The position numbers and the translations under genes were made by a program. From Galbula dea (Eukaryota; Chordata; Aves; Piciformes; Galbulidae): 64,000 nucleotides of DNA. Position 1 is the first letter of the stretch. Every line of letters begins with the position of its first letter. The stretch covers positions 100,191 to 164,190 of the forward strand of contig VWZX01019989.1 in the NCBI GenBank assembly GCA_013399015.1, given 5' to 3'. The notes beneath the pieces were generated by a model. The model had not been told where the DNA came from and did no database searches. It saw only the letters and a program-made list of their open reading frames with translations. Positions 27,601-36,827 of the stretch are shown piece after piece.

Positions 27601-30600
27601 GCCTCCCAAGAAGCAGGGAAGGAAAATGACATTTAGTAAATGTCAGGCTTTTAAGTAGGATACGGGGAATTTACTTCCTAGAAATGTATTTGAGAAGCAA
27701 CCCATGAAGGAAAAAACCCAAAACACTAACTAGAATTAGACTTTAATATTAAGGATAAAGATGTCCTGAATGTAAAGCAGCAACCAGAAGTTACATAGGC
27801 TCTGCCTGGTTTCTCCAGGTATGTTTCTTTATACTGGAAGACCCCACAGTCACCAGGAAAAAGCATGTAAGTTTGCTTGGTTAATGACATGCAAAATCCT
27901 AGTGGACAAGAAAGTCTAAAAGTTACCAGTGAATTGTAAATCAAGATGGGGGCAAGGCATCTTCCTACTTGTTTCCTATGCCTTGATATAAAAAGCTGGA
28001 TATTATATTCACTCTGTTGCCACAACATAATTAATTTCAGTTGAGGAGGCAAGGCAGCAGGGTTTAGGGTGTATTTGGGGCTTAGCTTATTAATGCATCA
28101 TAGCTGTGGTTATCCAAGGTTGTATTTACATTTTCAGGATGGGTACTTGAGAACAACAATGCTTTTTCAGTAGTGAGCAAGCCCTCCAGAGGTGCATGGA
28201 AAGCTAAAGCTTCACAGACAAGGGGTTGGCATTAGACAGCATAGCTGCCAGAGGCACAGCCCTAAACCTCGCTTGACTTATACCCCAGCACTGTAGCCTC
28301 CCCTGTACTGGCGCAAGTATATGCGTGACCTTGCTGGCACCTGGCTACAGCCTGAAACCAACTCAAGGGGAGGCAGGGAAGGGCCAGCTCTGAACCAGAC
28401 CTTCTGCACCTCTGCTCCTGCTTGTACACTGGAAGCTAGCAAGAAACCATCAGGCCTGAGGAGGAAGGTGGGCACTGCTCTTTGACAGCTGTGCTGGCTT
28501 TTGTCTGTGTAGAACAGAGTTGCATCCTGCCTTTAAAGAAGTCCCAGAGAAGGCAAAACATCACATCAACTAATAAGCTTTCCATTATTTGAAGGAAATA
28601 AGAAGTATAAGCAATTGGCGAAGTCAGGAGTCAAAGAAGCTGTTCAGACTGATTTGAAATGTGAGCAGTGTTCTACTGACTACGAAAAAATATTTCGGAC
28701 ATGAATGCTCACATTTCAGCTAATGCATTTGAGATCCACCAAACCTTGAGTGAAAACAAACAGATTTGTCATTAAGCTCCTCATGCCTATAGAAAAAAAT
28801 AAATCTATGAACTTAATGTCACAATGTAAGGACATGCAAGAGCACTCTTCACTATTTTTGTTGTGTTCAAAAGGTCAAACCAGATATACCTAAGGGAATC
28901 ACTCTGATCAATCTGAATATTAATACCAATCTAGTCTACACTGTACTTTCACAATCATACTGCACCTAATTATTGCAGACAAATGCAGACAAATCCTCCA
29001 CTGAGTATTTAGATCCTGTCCAACTTAAGAAAAATTGATTACAATTATAATTAATAGAACCATCATTGCAACATTGTACCTCTAAAATCAGGTTTCCTTC
29101 CCCTCCTACCCTGGAACACTCCCATATAGAACCTGCAACCTAAATCCTCTGAGAATGGAAAAAAACTAGAAAGTAAGCAAACAAATGCTGATTAAACCAA
29201 ACCAAAACTAGCTAAATTACAATCACTGAAAAAGAGAAAAATATAAATTGTAACTACCAGTATGGAAAAGCATACTAAGGTATGAAAAAAAATACTCCTA
29301 ACACTTCAAATGCTTAATCAGACTTTCTTAGTAAAATTATTTAGCCGGACAACATCCCTTGCATAAGCAGGTGCAGTGGTTTTGGCTGGGATGGAGTTAA
29401 TTTTCTTCACAGCAGCTGGTATAGTGCTGTGTTTTGGGTTTGTGACCAGAACAGTGTTGATAACTGTTATGGTTTGGATTAGAACAGAATTAATTCTGTT
29501 CAGTAACTGTATTTTCTAAAAGATATTCCACCACCACATACATAATACTGTTATTAGTTATCCCCCCCCCACACACACACACCTTGCCTGAACTGTCCCT
29601 TTAAGAAACCTGAAATTCCTGAGTTGAGGACACTGCAAACCCCCCTCCGGGGGGCGGGGGGAGAATGCTGGGTTTCTCCGGGGGACTTTTGTTGTTTGGA
29701 ACCACGAGGAAGCTCCCTTCCTGCTGGGACTTTCGGCCGAGCTGCGTGCTGTCTGCCTGTGCTGAAACCTACGGGTGCTATCTCACTGCTTTGGACTGCT
29801 TGTGCTGATTCCACTGGGAGCTGGCATCGGGACGGTTCAGTATCTTGGGTCCTGTACCTGTTTATATTTGTTTCCTTTATATCTGTTATTATTATTAAAG
29901 CAGTTCTTAGTTTTCAACTTCCAATCCAGTCTCTCCTTTACCTGCTGTGTGTGGGGGGCTGGGAAGAGCCCTTAAACCCACCAGAATAACACAGGGATGT
30001 TTAGTTATTACTGAACAGTGCTCACACAGCATCAAGGCTCTTTATGTTTCTCACACCACTCTCCCCAAGCAGGTAGGCTGAGGGTGCACAAGAACCTGAG
30101 AGGGGACATTGCCAGGACCACTGACCCAAACTGACTACAGGGACACCTCAGACCACATGATGCTCTGCTCAGCAACAAAAGCTGGAAGGAGGACATTTGG
30201 AATTATAGTATTTGTTTTCCAAGGTAACTGTTAAGCATGATGAAGCCCTTCTTTCCTGGGAATGGCTAAACATCTGTCTGCTGATGGAAAGCATCGAATA
30301 AACTCCTTGTTTCACTTTGCTTGTGTGCACAGCTTTTGCTTTACCTATTAAACTGTATTCATCTCAATCCACAAGTTTTCTTGCTTTTTGTCCTTCCGAT
30401 TTTCTTCACACTCCACTGAGGAAGAGTGAGCAGCTGTGTGTGGCAAATCCACAACATGCAACAAAAATAACTGGCTACTAAGCAGGAGAATTTTTGTTTG
30501 TCATTTAATGACTTGTGTTAAAACCTAACACTTAATATTCAGTCATTTTGTCTTTGTTCTATTGCAGTTATCAGTAATTATTGTAAACTGCATACCAATA

Positions 30601-33600
30601 AAGCCCTTATATAGATTATAATGCATTCTTTGCCTAAAGAACAGCACCGTCTGCTTTCATTTTAGCACTGGTGTTTGTTTATTAGCAGATAAGCCATGGT
30701 TAAATGAGGAAGTGCTGCATTTTCCCTTTTTTATGATCAATATTAATATCAAAACAGCACAGTGTATAAATGGAGTTGCTCTTCCTCCAGGTTTATTGTC
30801 CTGTGTAAAGTTTTTGCAGTGATGTTCCCAGCATCAAATGAGGCTGTGCCTTTTCTGCAATTCACTAAAAAGCAAAGAGCTTCATCAGGAACCATCAGTT
30901 GATTGATGAGATTAAGATCTCTTTACCTTTCAACACTGGATTTCTATGCGGACAGACAAAAAAAACTTTTCCTAGTGTGTCACCATTCCCCAACTCCTCT
31001 CAGAATCTTCAAGGGGCACCTACATATGTTTTTTTCCTGCTCTGTATTAGCCTATTTACCTGCTGTGCCAGTAACCAATTTTTTTTTTACCTGCAGATAA
31101 ATATATCAAAGGTTTTAAGCTGCCACCAGTTAGTCAAGAATTTGGCAGGTTTACCACAAGAAGGGGAGGATTCTCTCATCGCATGGCAGCCTGCACCAAC
31201 TCAATTCCTGATCCACTCCCTTTCCAGCCCCCAAAGCAGTACAGTAATGACCTATCAGCTGAAAATGCTCAGAACAACAATTCATCCAGTCAGGAAGTTC
31301 TCAATACTGGCATAAAGAAGTAAAGATAACAGAAGGAGATGATAAAGCCACAATGCAGGCAGAGATATAACAACCCCAAAGGATACCTAGAAAGCAGTCA
31401 CCATGAAAACTCTCATCTGCTTTTTGGATACTGCCCAGGTGAACTTGACTGGGCTGCAGCTGAGGGCACACTTATACACAGGAAGCATAACTCCAGAGAA
31501 CTATGTCCAAAAGCCAAGAAGCAATTAAAGAAAAACACAAATTGGTTTTGCAGTAAATTAACTATTTCCAGATTTGTACATACTATCTCCTTAGCACCAG
31601 CGGGAATACTCACTGGCTTTCCTTTGTAAAGGTCCAATCAGCCCAAAACCTTATCTGGTGCATTGGCTCATTCAGAGTCCATTAACAAAGCTGTGGTCAG
31701 CAGAAGTACTTAACCTAGTTTCCCTACTTGAGCAAGCACAAATTTAAACAGTACAATAGAAATAAAACTACAGTACTAATTATTTCTGCTCACCCACACA
31801 GCTTGATGCATACAAGCAGCACTGACAGAACTGAGAGATGTGTCAGTTCACATACAACAGGCAAGCAGGTAAATGGGGGGCAGAACAAAAATGAAGAGCT
31901 GTGTAGAAAAGTCGAGGACGGAGCGCACAGCTAGCCAACATGCTCTGCACATCTTTATAGAAGGCGCTTAAACTGAGATGTTCTCATCAGCTTCCTATTG
32001 CCTTCCAGGCCCAACAAGCAATGTTACCTACACATAAACAAGAACAAGATGATTATGAGGTGATGCCTGAAACTATTATCAGCAGAAGACAAAATACACA
32101 GTCAACTCTTCATGTTTACTTGCCATATTTTGAAAGAAAGCTAAACAACTGTTCCTTTTACCCTTTTTTTCCAACCTTTTCCTTGACTTTGACATAAAAA
32201 AAAAGAACAGACCATATGCCATGGAGAATCATACCAATCTGGAAAATAAAATGGAAACTGATATAGCATATGTCATAACAATTCCATTAAATTAACAGGA
32301 GGCAAAGATTTACCAGCAGGACACTGTGGTAAATAGCAAGAGACTGCTGTGAGCCGGGCAAGAGTCCAGGTTTCCTTTAAAGAGTGGTTGCTGAATAGAA
32401 AGGGCTCCAGCTTTCCAATATTGACTCTTACCTATTGCATCTATCTCCTGAGGCTTGGCCAACTGCAAGTTTACTGCAGTTTTCCTCTCCCAACTCCTTA
32501 CTTAGAAGAAACAGATCAATATGACATGAAGACCTTATGGGAATAACTGCCGAAAGATGATTTGTTTAAGGCTGGCAGGAAGCAACCATCGTTTACAAAA
32601 CTGTTTTGATTTTAAGCATTTTTCTCTATAGTTTCCAAGCTTTTCTCCTGCCCTTATAAAAATTCTGATCAAAATCAATTCCAAACTCAACATTTCTTCA
32701 AAAAAATTTTTAAGTTTTCTTTATCGTATTTTGTAGTCTTGAGCACTAACTCTTAAGCTGAAATTTAGTAGTTTTGATCACTAATCCTTTTCATGCCAGG
32801 AAGTCCAGAAATATGTTAGCAGCATTAGGTGTAACTGCTGTTTATGATGCCACAGAGGGGAATAAGAGAAGTCAATCAAGAGCAAAGGCAAAATGAATGC
32901 ATTTTGAAAGGAGGACCAGGAAAAGCCTTCCTCACATGCACCACCAGTCATCTTCATGAGAGAAGTTACCATCAGTTCTTTTCCAGAGTCTTTTAGTGAA
33001 TATCCATCAATATGGCAAGATAGTTTTCAACGATCAAACTATGTACACCTATCCAGCCTACTGAAGATGGCAGGGTTATGAACACTGCATTTCTCCAGGA
33101 CACCAAGGCATGCCATGTCATGAAACAGCTAGAGCCCAATAACTGAACAGAGTTGTTAAACACCTAATGGTGAACAAACAGATGGGTATTTAAAGCTTTA
33201 GGATGTTTTTCGCCAGTGCATAGGAAAAAGCCCCTGACCCCTACCTCCCTGCAGATGACATTTAAATAATAGTTACTAGAAGGAACTGAATTTACAGCTG
33301 TGCTATTCAGCCTTACAGCTGAGCAAGTTTGATGGGATGATGACAAATAAGGCCCATTAAATGCATTTGTTAGCATTTTAATAAGATGTTAACAAACATT
33401 CAGTTTTACTTTTGCAATTTCCTGATACCACACTTTCCTTCCACTGCTCCACCTCCAAACCAGTCTCAGCCATATGAGAGTTTTGCTGAAGAAAAACTGC
33501 TATTGCTTGCCCTGACCTACTCCAAAGCTCAACAACAGCTGCACAAGTGTGGTGGGGTAGAAAAAAAGAAGTGGGTCTCACCAACCCTGCTCAGCAACAG

Positions 33601-33975
33601 CTTCCCTTCCGAATCATACTGCAGTCACTGACTGGAAGGGTTACTGAATCATCCTCCAAAACCAAAGCAACCGACAGAAAGAGAAGAGGAAATTGTTTTC
33701 AACTGCCATAACTTCAGTTGATGGTACTTTTTTTTTTTACTGTATTTTTCAGCAGCTTCACAATTGCTTCTAAAGAGGCTGCTCATCGGCTTAAGCCAAC
33801 TCATTTTTTGTAAGGCTCTCTGCACTTTAGGAAATGGCTTATTGAAAGAGGCTGAAGTAGCAAGCTTACACATTCACTGATCTACAAGCACACCCAGAGT
33901 GTAGGGCAACAGTTCCCTCACTGAGAAGTTGATGTACTTGTGAACTCCTCACCACGTTACTGTCGTTCACATTCC

Positions 33976-34009
<34 letters not shown>

Positions 34010-35727
34010 NGAGAGGAAGACAGAGTCAGTCCAAGCCCAAGCGTTCAAGGACTCACAGAAACTCTATAATGTATTACTCTAAAGCTCTGTGTGACTAACA
34101 ACGTTTGGCATGCCCATGGTTATGTTAATGCCTAAGCAATATTATAATGTCCTCTTTTCCCTTTGCTAAGATTTTGCATTTTGTAACCCCACAATGCCCA
34201 GCCTAGAATAAAATCACAGAAGTGGTCTGTTTTATTGTCATATTTTTAAACATAAATGAAGGCAGCAGAGTAGAGGGCAGGTAAGATGGGTAAATAAATG
34301 CTCAAACATTAGGCAAGGAGGCAGAACAGACAAAAAAAGATAGCAAACATTTACGAATGTTTGGAAAAGATTATAGAAGCTTTCATGCCAAAGGAAATAG
34401 CTCTGGTTCACATATGCCTCTAGCTACATTTGACTACCTGCCTTCACTAGACTGCTAGCAGTGCAGTTTTTACATATGAAATTGTCTATCTTAGAAGATA
34501 GCTGCCCATTACGGATGCACTGCTATTAACAGCGATAAAAGCAAGACCAGATCTTCTCCTTTCTACACAGTCCTTATATGTATCCTAGAAAACAAAAAAA
34601 CCACAACAACCCCGCACCCCAAAACCCCCCAACAACAACAAAAAACCAAAACCAACAAAAAACCCCAAACCAACAAACAGAAACCCAGGAGTTCATTCTT
34701 TCGGGTGCCAAAGTCAGCTCAGGTTTATTAGTTCACTTTTTATACTGACACCACATCTGCACCTCTCAAACTATATCCTCTCCGTCTGGTTTCACAGGAA
34801 AAAAGGCAACCAAAATCTGCCTTCTCAAAACTTTAAGTACGTATAATGTTTGTTTACCGCCTCCTCCAGCAGCGAATCCCTGCTTCCTCCTAAAACCCCC
34901 TCAGCTGCAAAGAACTGGTTAACAACATCTAGAACATTAGGCAACTTCAGCTATTAGCAAAGACGCACATCCTGCTTAGAAACTTCGGGCAGTTTTAGAA
35001 AACCTCAGCCCCAGTCACGGCCCCTCAGACGTTAGTGATAAACGTTTTCTGGCAGCCATCACACGGCCAGCCTAATTTTGAGCTATTTCTAGTTCTCGTT
35101 TAACATTAAGGTAATGCAGTTGAGCGCCACGTACAGTTGCTTCGATGCATACAGCCCCCATCCACCGCAACTACGTCCCCAAATCGTACAAACCCAAGTC
35201 CCGGGTCTTAACTGAGCCACAGACCAGGAGAAAAGCAGTCCAACACCCCGCTGACCCCCATACTGCTCCTCCCAGCCCCTCCGGCGGGGCCCTTCCTTCA
35301 TCGTACCTTCCCGGCAACCCCCCGCCTCCGTCCCGCCGGCTCCTCGGCCCTACCCGGGCCCCGGGGGATGGCCGTGGGTCAGACAGCCCCCGCGCTCCGC
35401 CCCGGCACACTGGCGGTTAGCGGCTGTTGGCGGCCCGAAACACGGCAGGAAGAGGGAAACCGCTTCCCCAGCCCTGCTGCCCAACCCGGCCCGCTGCGGG
35501 TACCGCGGGGTCGCCACCGACGCCCTGCCCGTGCCCTGCCGCTTGCCATCCAGCCGGCACCACCGAGCTCTCGGTGCTCCCGGTCCCGTCGCGCTTACCG
35601 GCTGCGAGCAGTTGAAAGGCGGCGTGTCGTCCAACAGGAGCCGCAGGGCCGCGCCGGCAGGCGCGATGGGGAAGACGATGAGGAGAAGCAGGCGTAGGGG
35701 AATCCGCTGCGGCCCCGCAACCGCCAT
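14106..35727 (-). CDS. IL17RA: IL17RA, interleukin-17 receptor A, complete 13-exon gene
   Basis: IL17RA is the shared signal-transducing chain for IL-17 family cytokines at the plasma membrane; its SEFIR domain recruits the adaptor Act1. Thirteen coding exons splice in frame: 35599-35727, 26931-26955, 24838-24984, 23650-23774, 22446-22572, 20408-20455, 20153-20310, 18841-18918, 18322-18397, 18223-18237, 17270-17371, 16161-16202, 14106-15613. The sum is 2580 bp, 859 residues, against about 866 in human. In order: signal peptide (1-27), two fibronectin-like ectodomains (about 28-304) with N-glycosylation sites, one transmembrane helix (about 312-336), a SEFIR domain (about 373-530) and a long tail with the QRQSVQSDQGYISR motif (774-787) followed by nine Glu. 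All introns are GT-AG. Apart from intron 1 (8.6 kb) they are under 3 kb and hold no recognised repeat beyond microsatellites. There is no frameshift, so the gene looks functional. Confidence 0.95.
16161..16202 (-). CDS. IL17RA: IL17RA coding exon 12 (42 nt)
   Basis: 42 nt encoding the basic juxtamembrane segment RRRRKCNHSDFQS. Acceptor TCTTCCAG, donor GTAAGA. The phase joins Gly from exon 11 to Ala-Pro-Tyr-Thr-Asp of exon 13. Confidence 0.88.
17270..17371 (-). CDS. IL17RA: IL17RA coding exon 11, transmembrane helix
   Basis: 102 nt encoding IIWFYWCITGICVLLVGSVM and AGVICMTKKRA: a single transmembrane helix followed by a basic stop-transfer end. Acceptor TACTGCAG, donor GTAAGA. It matches human WVYWFITGISILLVGSV. 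Confidence 0.95.
18223..18237 (-). CDS. IL17RA: IL17RA coding exon 10 (15-nt microexon)
   Basis: A 15-nt exon, GTACAGACCCATCAG, lies between acceptor TTTTGCAG and donor GTAAGA. It encodes only T-D-P-S plus split codons in the juxtamembrane stalk. Skipping it would keep frame, because 15 is a multiple of three. It is supported by exact phase continuity with exons 9 and 11 rather than by similarity. Confidence 0.75.
18322..18397 (-). CDS. IL17RA: IL17RA coding exon 9
   Basis: 76 nt encoding IQPFFANCGTDCLRHSAF and IPCSPAP, almost superimposable on human IQPFFSSCLNDCLRHSA. Acceptor TCTACTGCAG, donor GTGAGA. It carries the last extracellular cysteines. Confidence 0.95.
18655..18702. repeat. (CA/TA)n microsatellite
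   Basis: Alternating CA followed by TA dinucleotides, about 48 bp, in the IL17RA intron between exons 8 and 9. Confidence 0.95.
18841..18918 (-). CDS. IL17RA: IL17RA coding exon 8
   Basis: 78 nt, phase 0 at both ends, encoding VNITIKIEKNIRACCNYEIQ, matching the human NVTLTLRNLKGCCRHQVQ. The proximal acceptor ends GAAG at 18919. An alternative in-frame acceptor CAACAACAG would begin the exon at 18903 and drop Gly-Gly-Gln-Gln-Gln. Donor GTAGGA. Confidence 0.8.
20153..20310 (-). CDS. IL17RA: IL17RA coding exon 7
   Basis: 158 nt starting GC AGC to complete the Gly codon, encoding GSLWEPRIQGKTLDD and YQIHVTSFLNETKC. The acceptor CTACTTCCAG at 20311-20320 was preferred over another AG at 20345-20347 because only it restores frame with exon 6 and the human junction. 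Donor GTAATT. Confidence 0.88.
20408..20455 (-). CDS. IL17RA: IL17RA coding exon 6 (48 nt)
   Basis: 48 nt between acceptor TTTTTTTGCAG and donor GTAAAA encode CKDSLMKKTIPCIKT plus a split Gly codon. It aligns with the human DCEHARMKVTTPC segment that links the two ectodomains. Confidence 0.88.
22446..22572 (-). CDS. IL17RA: IL17RA coding exon 5
   Basis: 127 nt encoding WNFTFDRFEVEPGQTYQVTV and YHLPK, the end of the first fibronectin-like domain. Acceptor TATTTTCAG, donor GTAAGA. It ends with the first base of an Asp codon completed by exon 6 (MP-D-CKD). Confidence 0.93.
23650..23774 (-). CDS. IL17RA: IL17RA coding exon 4
   Basis: 125 nt encoding ASIQHLRGAELAVMQVNSNQ and QICAQFDFQNNL of the first ectodomain. 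Acceptor GTCTACAG, donor GTGAGT. The 'L-x-GAEL-x-V-x-Q' motif is conserved with human. Confidence 0.93.
24838..24984 (-). CDS. IL17RA: IL17RA coding exon 3
   Basis: 147 nt starting with two bases of a split codon. It encodes TCLEASWQQIPMW through the first ectodomain to LLPVLRIEWKVATD. Acceptor TGGACAG, donor GTACGT. The 'IEW' core and the flanking TCL-xx-SW motif match mammalian IL17RA. Confidence 0.9.
26931..26955 (-). CDS. IL17RA: IL17RA coding exon 2 (25-nt microexon)
   Basis: Acceptor CCTCCACAG and donor GTAAGTAA bracket 25 nt encoding DLNCLVKN plus the first base of a Ser codon. It joins CSQP from exon 1 to STCLEASW of exon 3, matching the human order of cysteines and the Asn-Ser-Thr glycosylation site. 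It is too short for gene finders that need long open frames. Confidence 0.9.
29372..30456 (+). mobile_element. Outer solo LTR of an avian endogenous retrovirus, split by a second LTR
   Basis: The left part (29372-29464) carries the GGTTTTGGCTGGGATGGAGT head of a common avian ERV LTR. The right part (29986-30456) continues the same element with CTGACCCAAACTGACTAC, a TATTAAACTG poly(A)-signal region, an AAGTTTTCTTGCTTTTTGTC stretch and an end near CCACAACA. The two parts join at one copy of ATAAC, showing they were contiguous before the insertion. Uninterrupted length would be about 559 bp. No gag, pol or env sequence adjoins it. Its own target duplication is not clear. It lies antisense in IL17RA intron 1. 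Confidence 0.82.
29465..29985 (+). mobile_element. Inner solo LTR nested in the outer LTR, 5-bp target duplication
   Basis: This 521-bp LTR starts TGTTATGGTTTGGATTAG and contains ATTAAA at 29894-29899 followed by the R/U5-like GCAGTTCTTAG. It is flanked by direct repeats ATAAC (29460-29464 and 29986-29990). The right end reads CCAGA, so the terminal CA is degenerate. It has a small C/CA-rich tract at 29562-29582. The head and the poly(A) region resemble the LTRs at 36180 and 38430, suggesting one ERVL-like family (5-bp duplications fit class III). No internal viral sequence remains. Confidence 0.85.
33977..34010. repeat. 33-base A run ending in N
   Basis: A homopolymer of 33 A is followed by a single N in IL17RA intron 1. 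The N suggests that reads did not resolve the tract length. No LINE or SINE body is recognisable on its 5' side, so I call it simple sequence. Confidence 0.8.
34588..34682. repeat. A/C-rich low-complexity tract
   Basis: About 95 bp of CAAA/CCAAA/AACCC-type sequence with no coherent period and no coding potential. Confidence 0.8.
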
Positions 35728-35960
35728 AGCCCTGCCGCCAGGGCCTCGGAGCTTCCGGGCTCCGACCTGAGAGCGAGGCGGTGCCGGCTCTTACCTGAGG
35801 AGGGGCCGCCGCAGTGGCGAGGCGGGGCTAAGGCTGCCGCGGGGCGGGGCGGGACGGCGGGTGGGACAGCGGCCCAGCCCGGGAGCCCCGCGCATGGAAC
35901 ATTTCGGGAGATTGTTTGGCATGGTAGGTTCAGGACCCGGGTGACTCTTGACGGGAGGTG
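35260..35960 (-). promoter_or_regulatory. CpG-island promoter of IL17RA
   Basis: A GC- and CpG-rich block surrounds IL17RA exon 1. It contains tandem GC boxes (GGGGCGGGGCGGG at 35842-35854 and GGCGGGG at 35821-35827) within about 130 bp upstream of the ATG. No TATA box is evident in the island. The exact start is not visible. Whether the island also drives a divergent + strand transcript cannot be told. Confidence 0.65.
35599..35727 (-). CDS. IL17RA: IL17RA coding exon 1
   Basis: The ATG is at 35727-35725. The 43 codons encode a signal peptide with core LRLLLLIVFPIAPAGA, cleaved probably after Ala27, then the mature N-terminus LRLLLDDTPPFNCSQP. The donor is GTAAGC at 35598-35593, phase 0. 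This ATG was chosen because it directly precedes the hydrophobic core and Cys-Ser-Gln-Pro aligns with the mammalian N-terminus. Confidence 0.92.
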
Positions 35961-36179
35961 TGGCCCCGCTTGCAGACAGCACTGTGGCAGATGTGGCGGC
36001 CAAGGAGCTACACCTAGTTTTACCCGTGTTTTGTCCTGGTGTTCACGAGTAAACGGAGGGGTTCCCGAGGTCTGTGTGCTCATCCTCCTACTACGCCTCT
36101 AGCTTCGGGTAAATACCGTAAGCATTAAGCTTGACATCAGCAGCGGTTTGCAACTACCTAGTAAAAAGCATTGCCTCTG

Positions 36180-36678
36180 TGTCGCGGGCAGGGGCTGAGG
36201 CTAACCACAGACCCACAGACAGACGCTCTCTCCTCCCCGCCTTCCCTTCCCCCCACGGCGGGAAAAGACAGGGGATGAGAGAAGCCGGAAAAAAACTTGC
36301 GTATTGGAAAATAAAACTAAAACTACTTTAATAATAATAACAAAGTCAGATGAAAATATATATAAAGATATACAGAACCCAAACTACTTCACCACCGAAG
36401 CTCCAGCAAGCTCTGCAGCAGGCTGAGAACTCCCAGCACCCGGGCGTGGGTCCTCCTTCGTCCGCCCAGCCAGTACGAACAGCGTTTCCCGCCTCCCTCG
36501 GCGCAGGGTCCTAAAGCCCGCCCGCAGGATCCTAGGTGTCCCCCTAAGTGCCTGATGCAGAGCGATCCGGTAAGGGGACTGGCCCCCAGTTATATTCAAT
36601 ATGATGTATATGGGGTGGAATACTTTATAAAGAAAACCATTGAACAGAAATAGTTCTGTTCTAACTCAAACCAGGACA
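36180..36678 (-). mobile_element. Solo LTR (ERVL-like) pointing at IL17RA, target duplication CTCTG
   Basis: Read on the - strand the element starts TGTCCTGGTTTGAGTTAG at 36678 and ends CCGCGACA at 36180, 499 bp with TG...CA termini. The direct repeats CTCTG lie at 36175-36179 and 36679-36683. A TATA-like stretch is at about 36355-36366 and ATTAAA (tttaat on the + strand) at 36327-36332, in the usual LTR order. A CpG-rich section spans about 36430-36530. There is no internal retroviral sequence. Its 3' end is 452 bp upstream of the IL17RA ATG, in the same orientation as that gene, and it is inserted in a CR1 copy. Confidence 0.88.
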
Positions 36679-36804
36679 CTCTGTCTTTAACATGGAGGAT
36701 GGGACCTGGAGTACTCAATGCCATGAAACAGGGATCAGTGGCAGCGAGTCTGTTAATGCTCTAGCTGACCCTGAACTAGTGCGGGACTTGCTCCTCCAAC
36801 TGGA

Positions 36805-36827
36805 NNNNNNNNNNNNNNNNNNNNNNN
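36805..36827. other. Assembly gap (23 N) inside CR1
   Basis: 23 N separate the pre-RT part of the CR1 from the RT core. From the CR1 protein order, roughly 100 residues normally lie between these two points, so the Ns do not represent the true distance. Confidence 0.8.

Larger units (their letters stand above)
26956..35598 (-). other. IL17RA intron 1, repeat-bearing
   Basis: The 8.6-kb first intron contains two nested solo LTRs (29372-30456), a 33-A run ending in an N (33977-34010), an A/C-rich low-complexity tract (34588-34682) and otherwise unique sequence. A T/G-rich tract on the - strand (26888-26823) lies about 40 nt beyond the exon 2 donor. I found no embedded gene. Confidence 0.7.

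Noticed and set aside
35145..35770. Several + strand frames of 62-109 codons in the IL17RA CpG island
   Set aside because: GC-rich antisense frames, mutually overlapping and without similarity. A divergent non-coding transcript is possible but not supported by the sequence.
35595..36083. 162-codon - strand frame over the IL17RA promoter and exon 1
   Set aside because: It overlaps IL17RA exon 1 in another frame and lacks any domain. The true exon 1 frame encodes the signal peptide and splices correctly.
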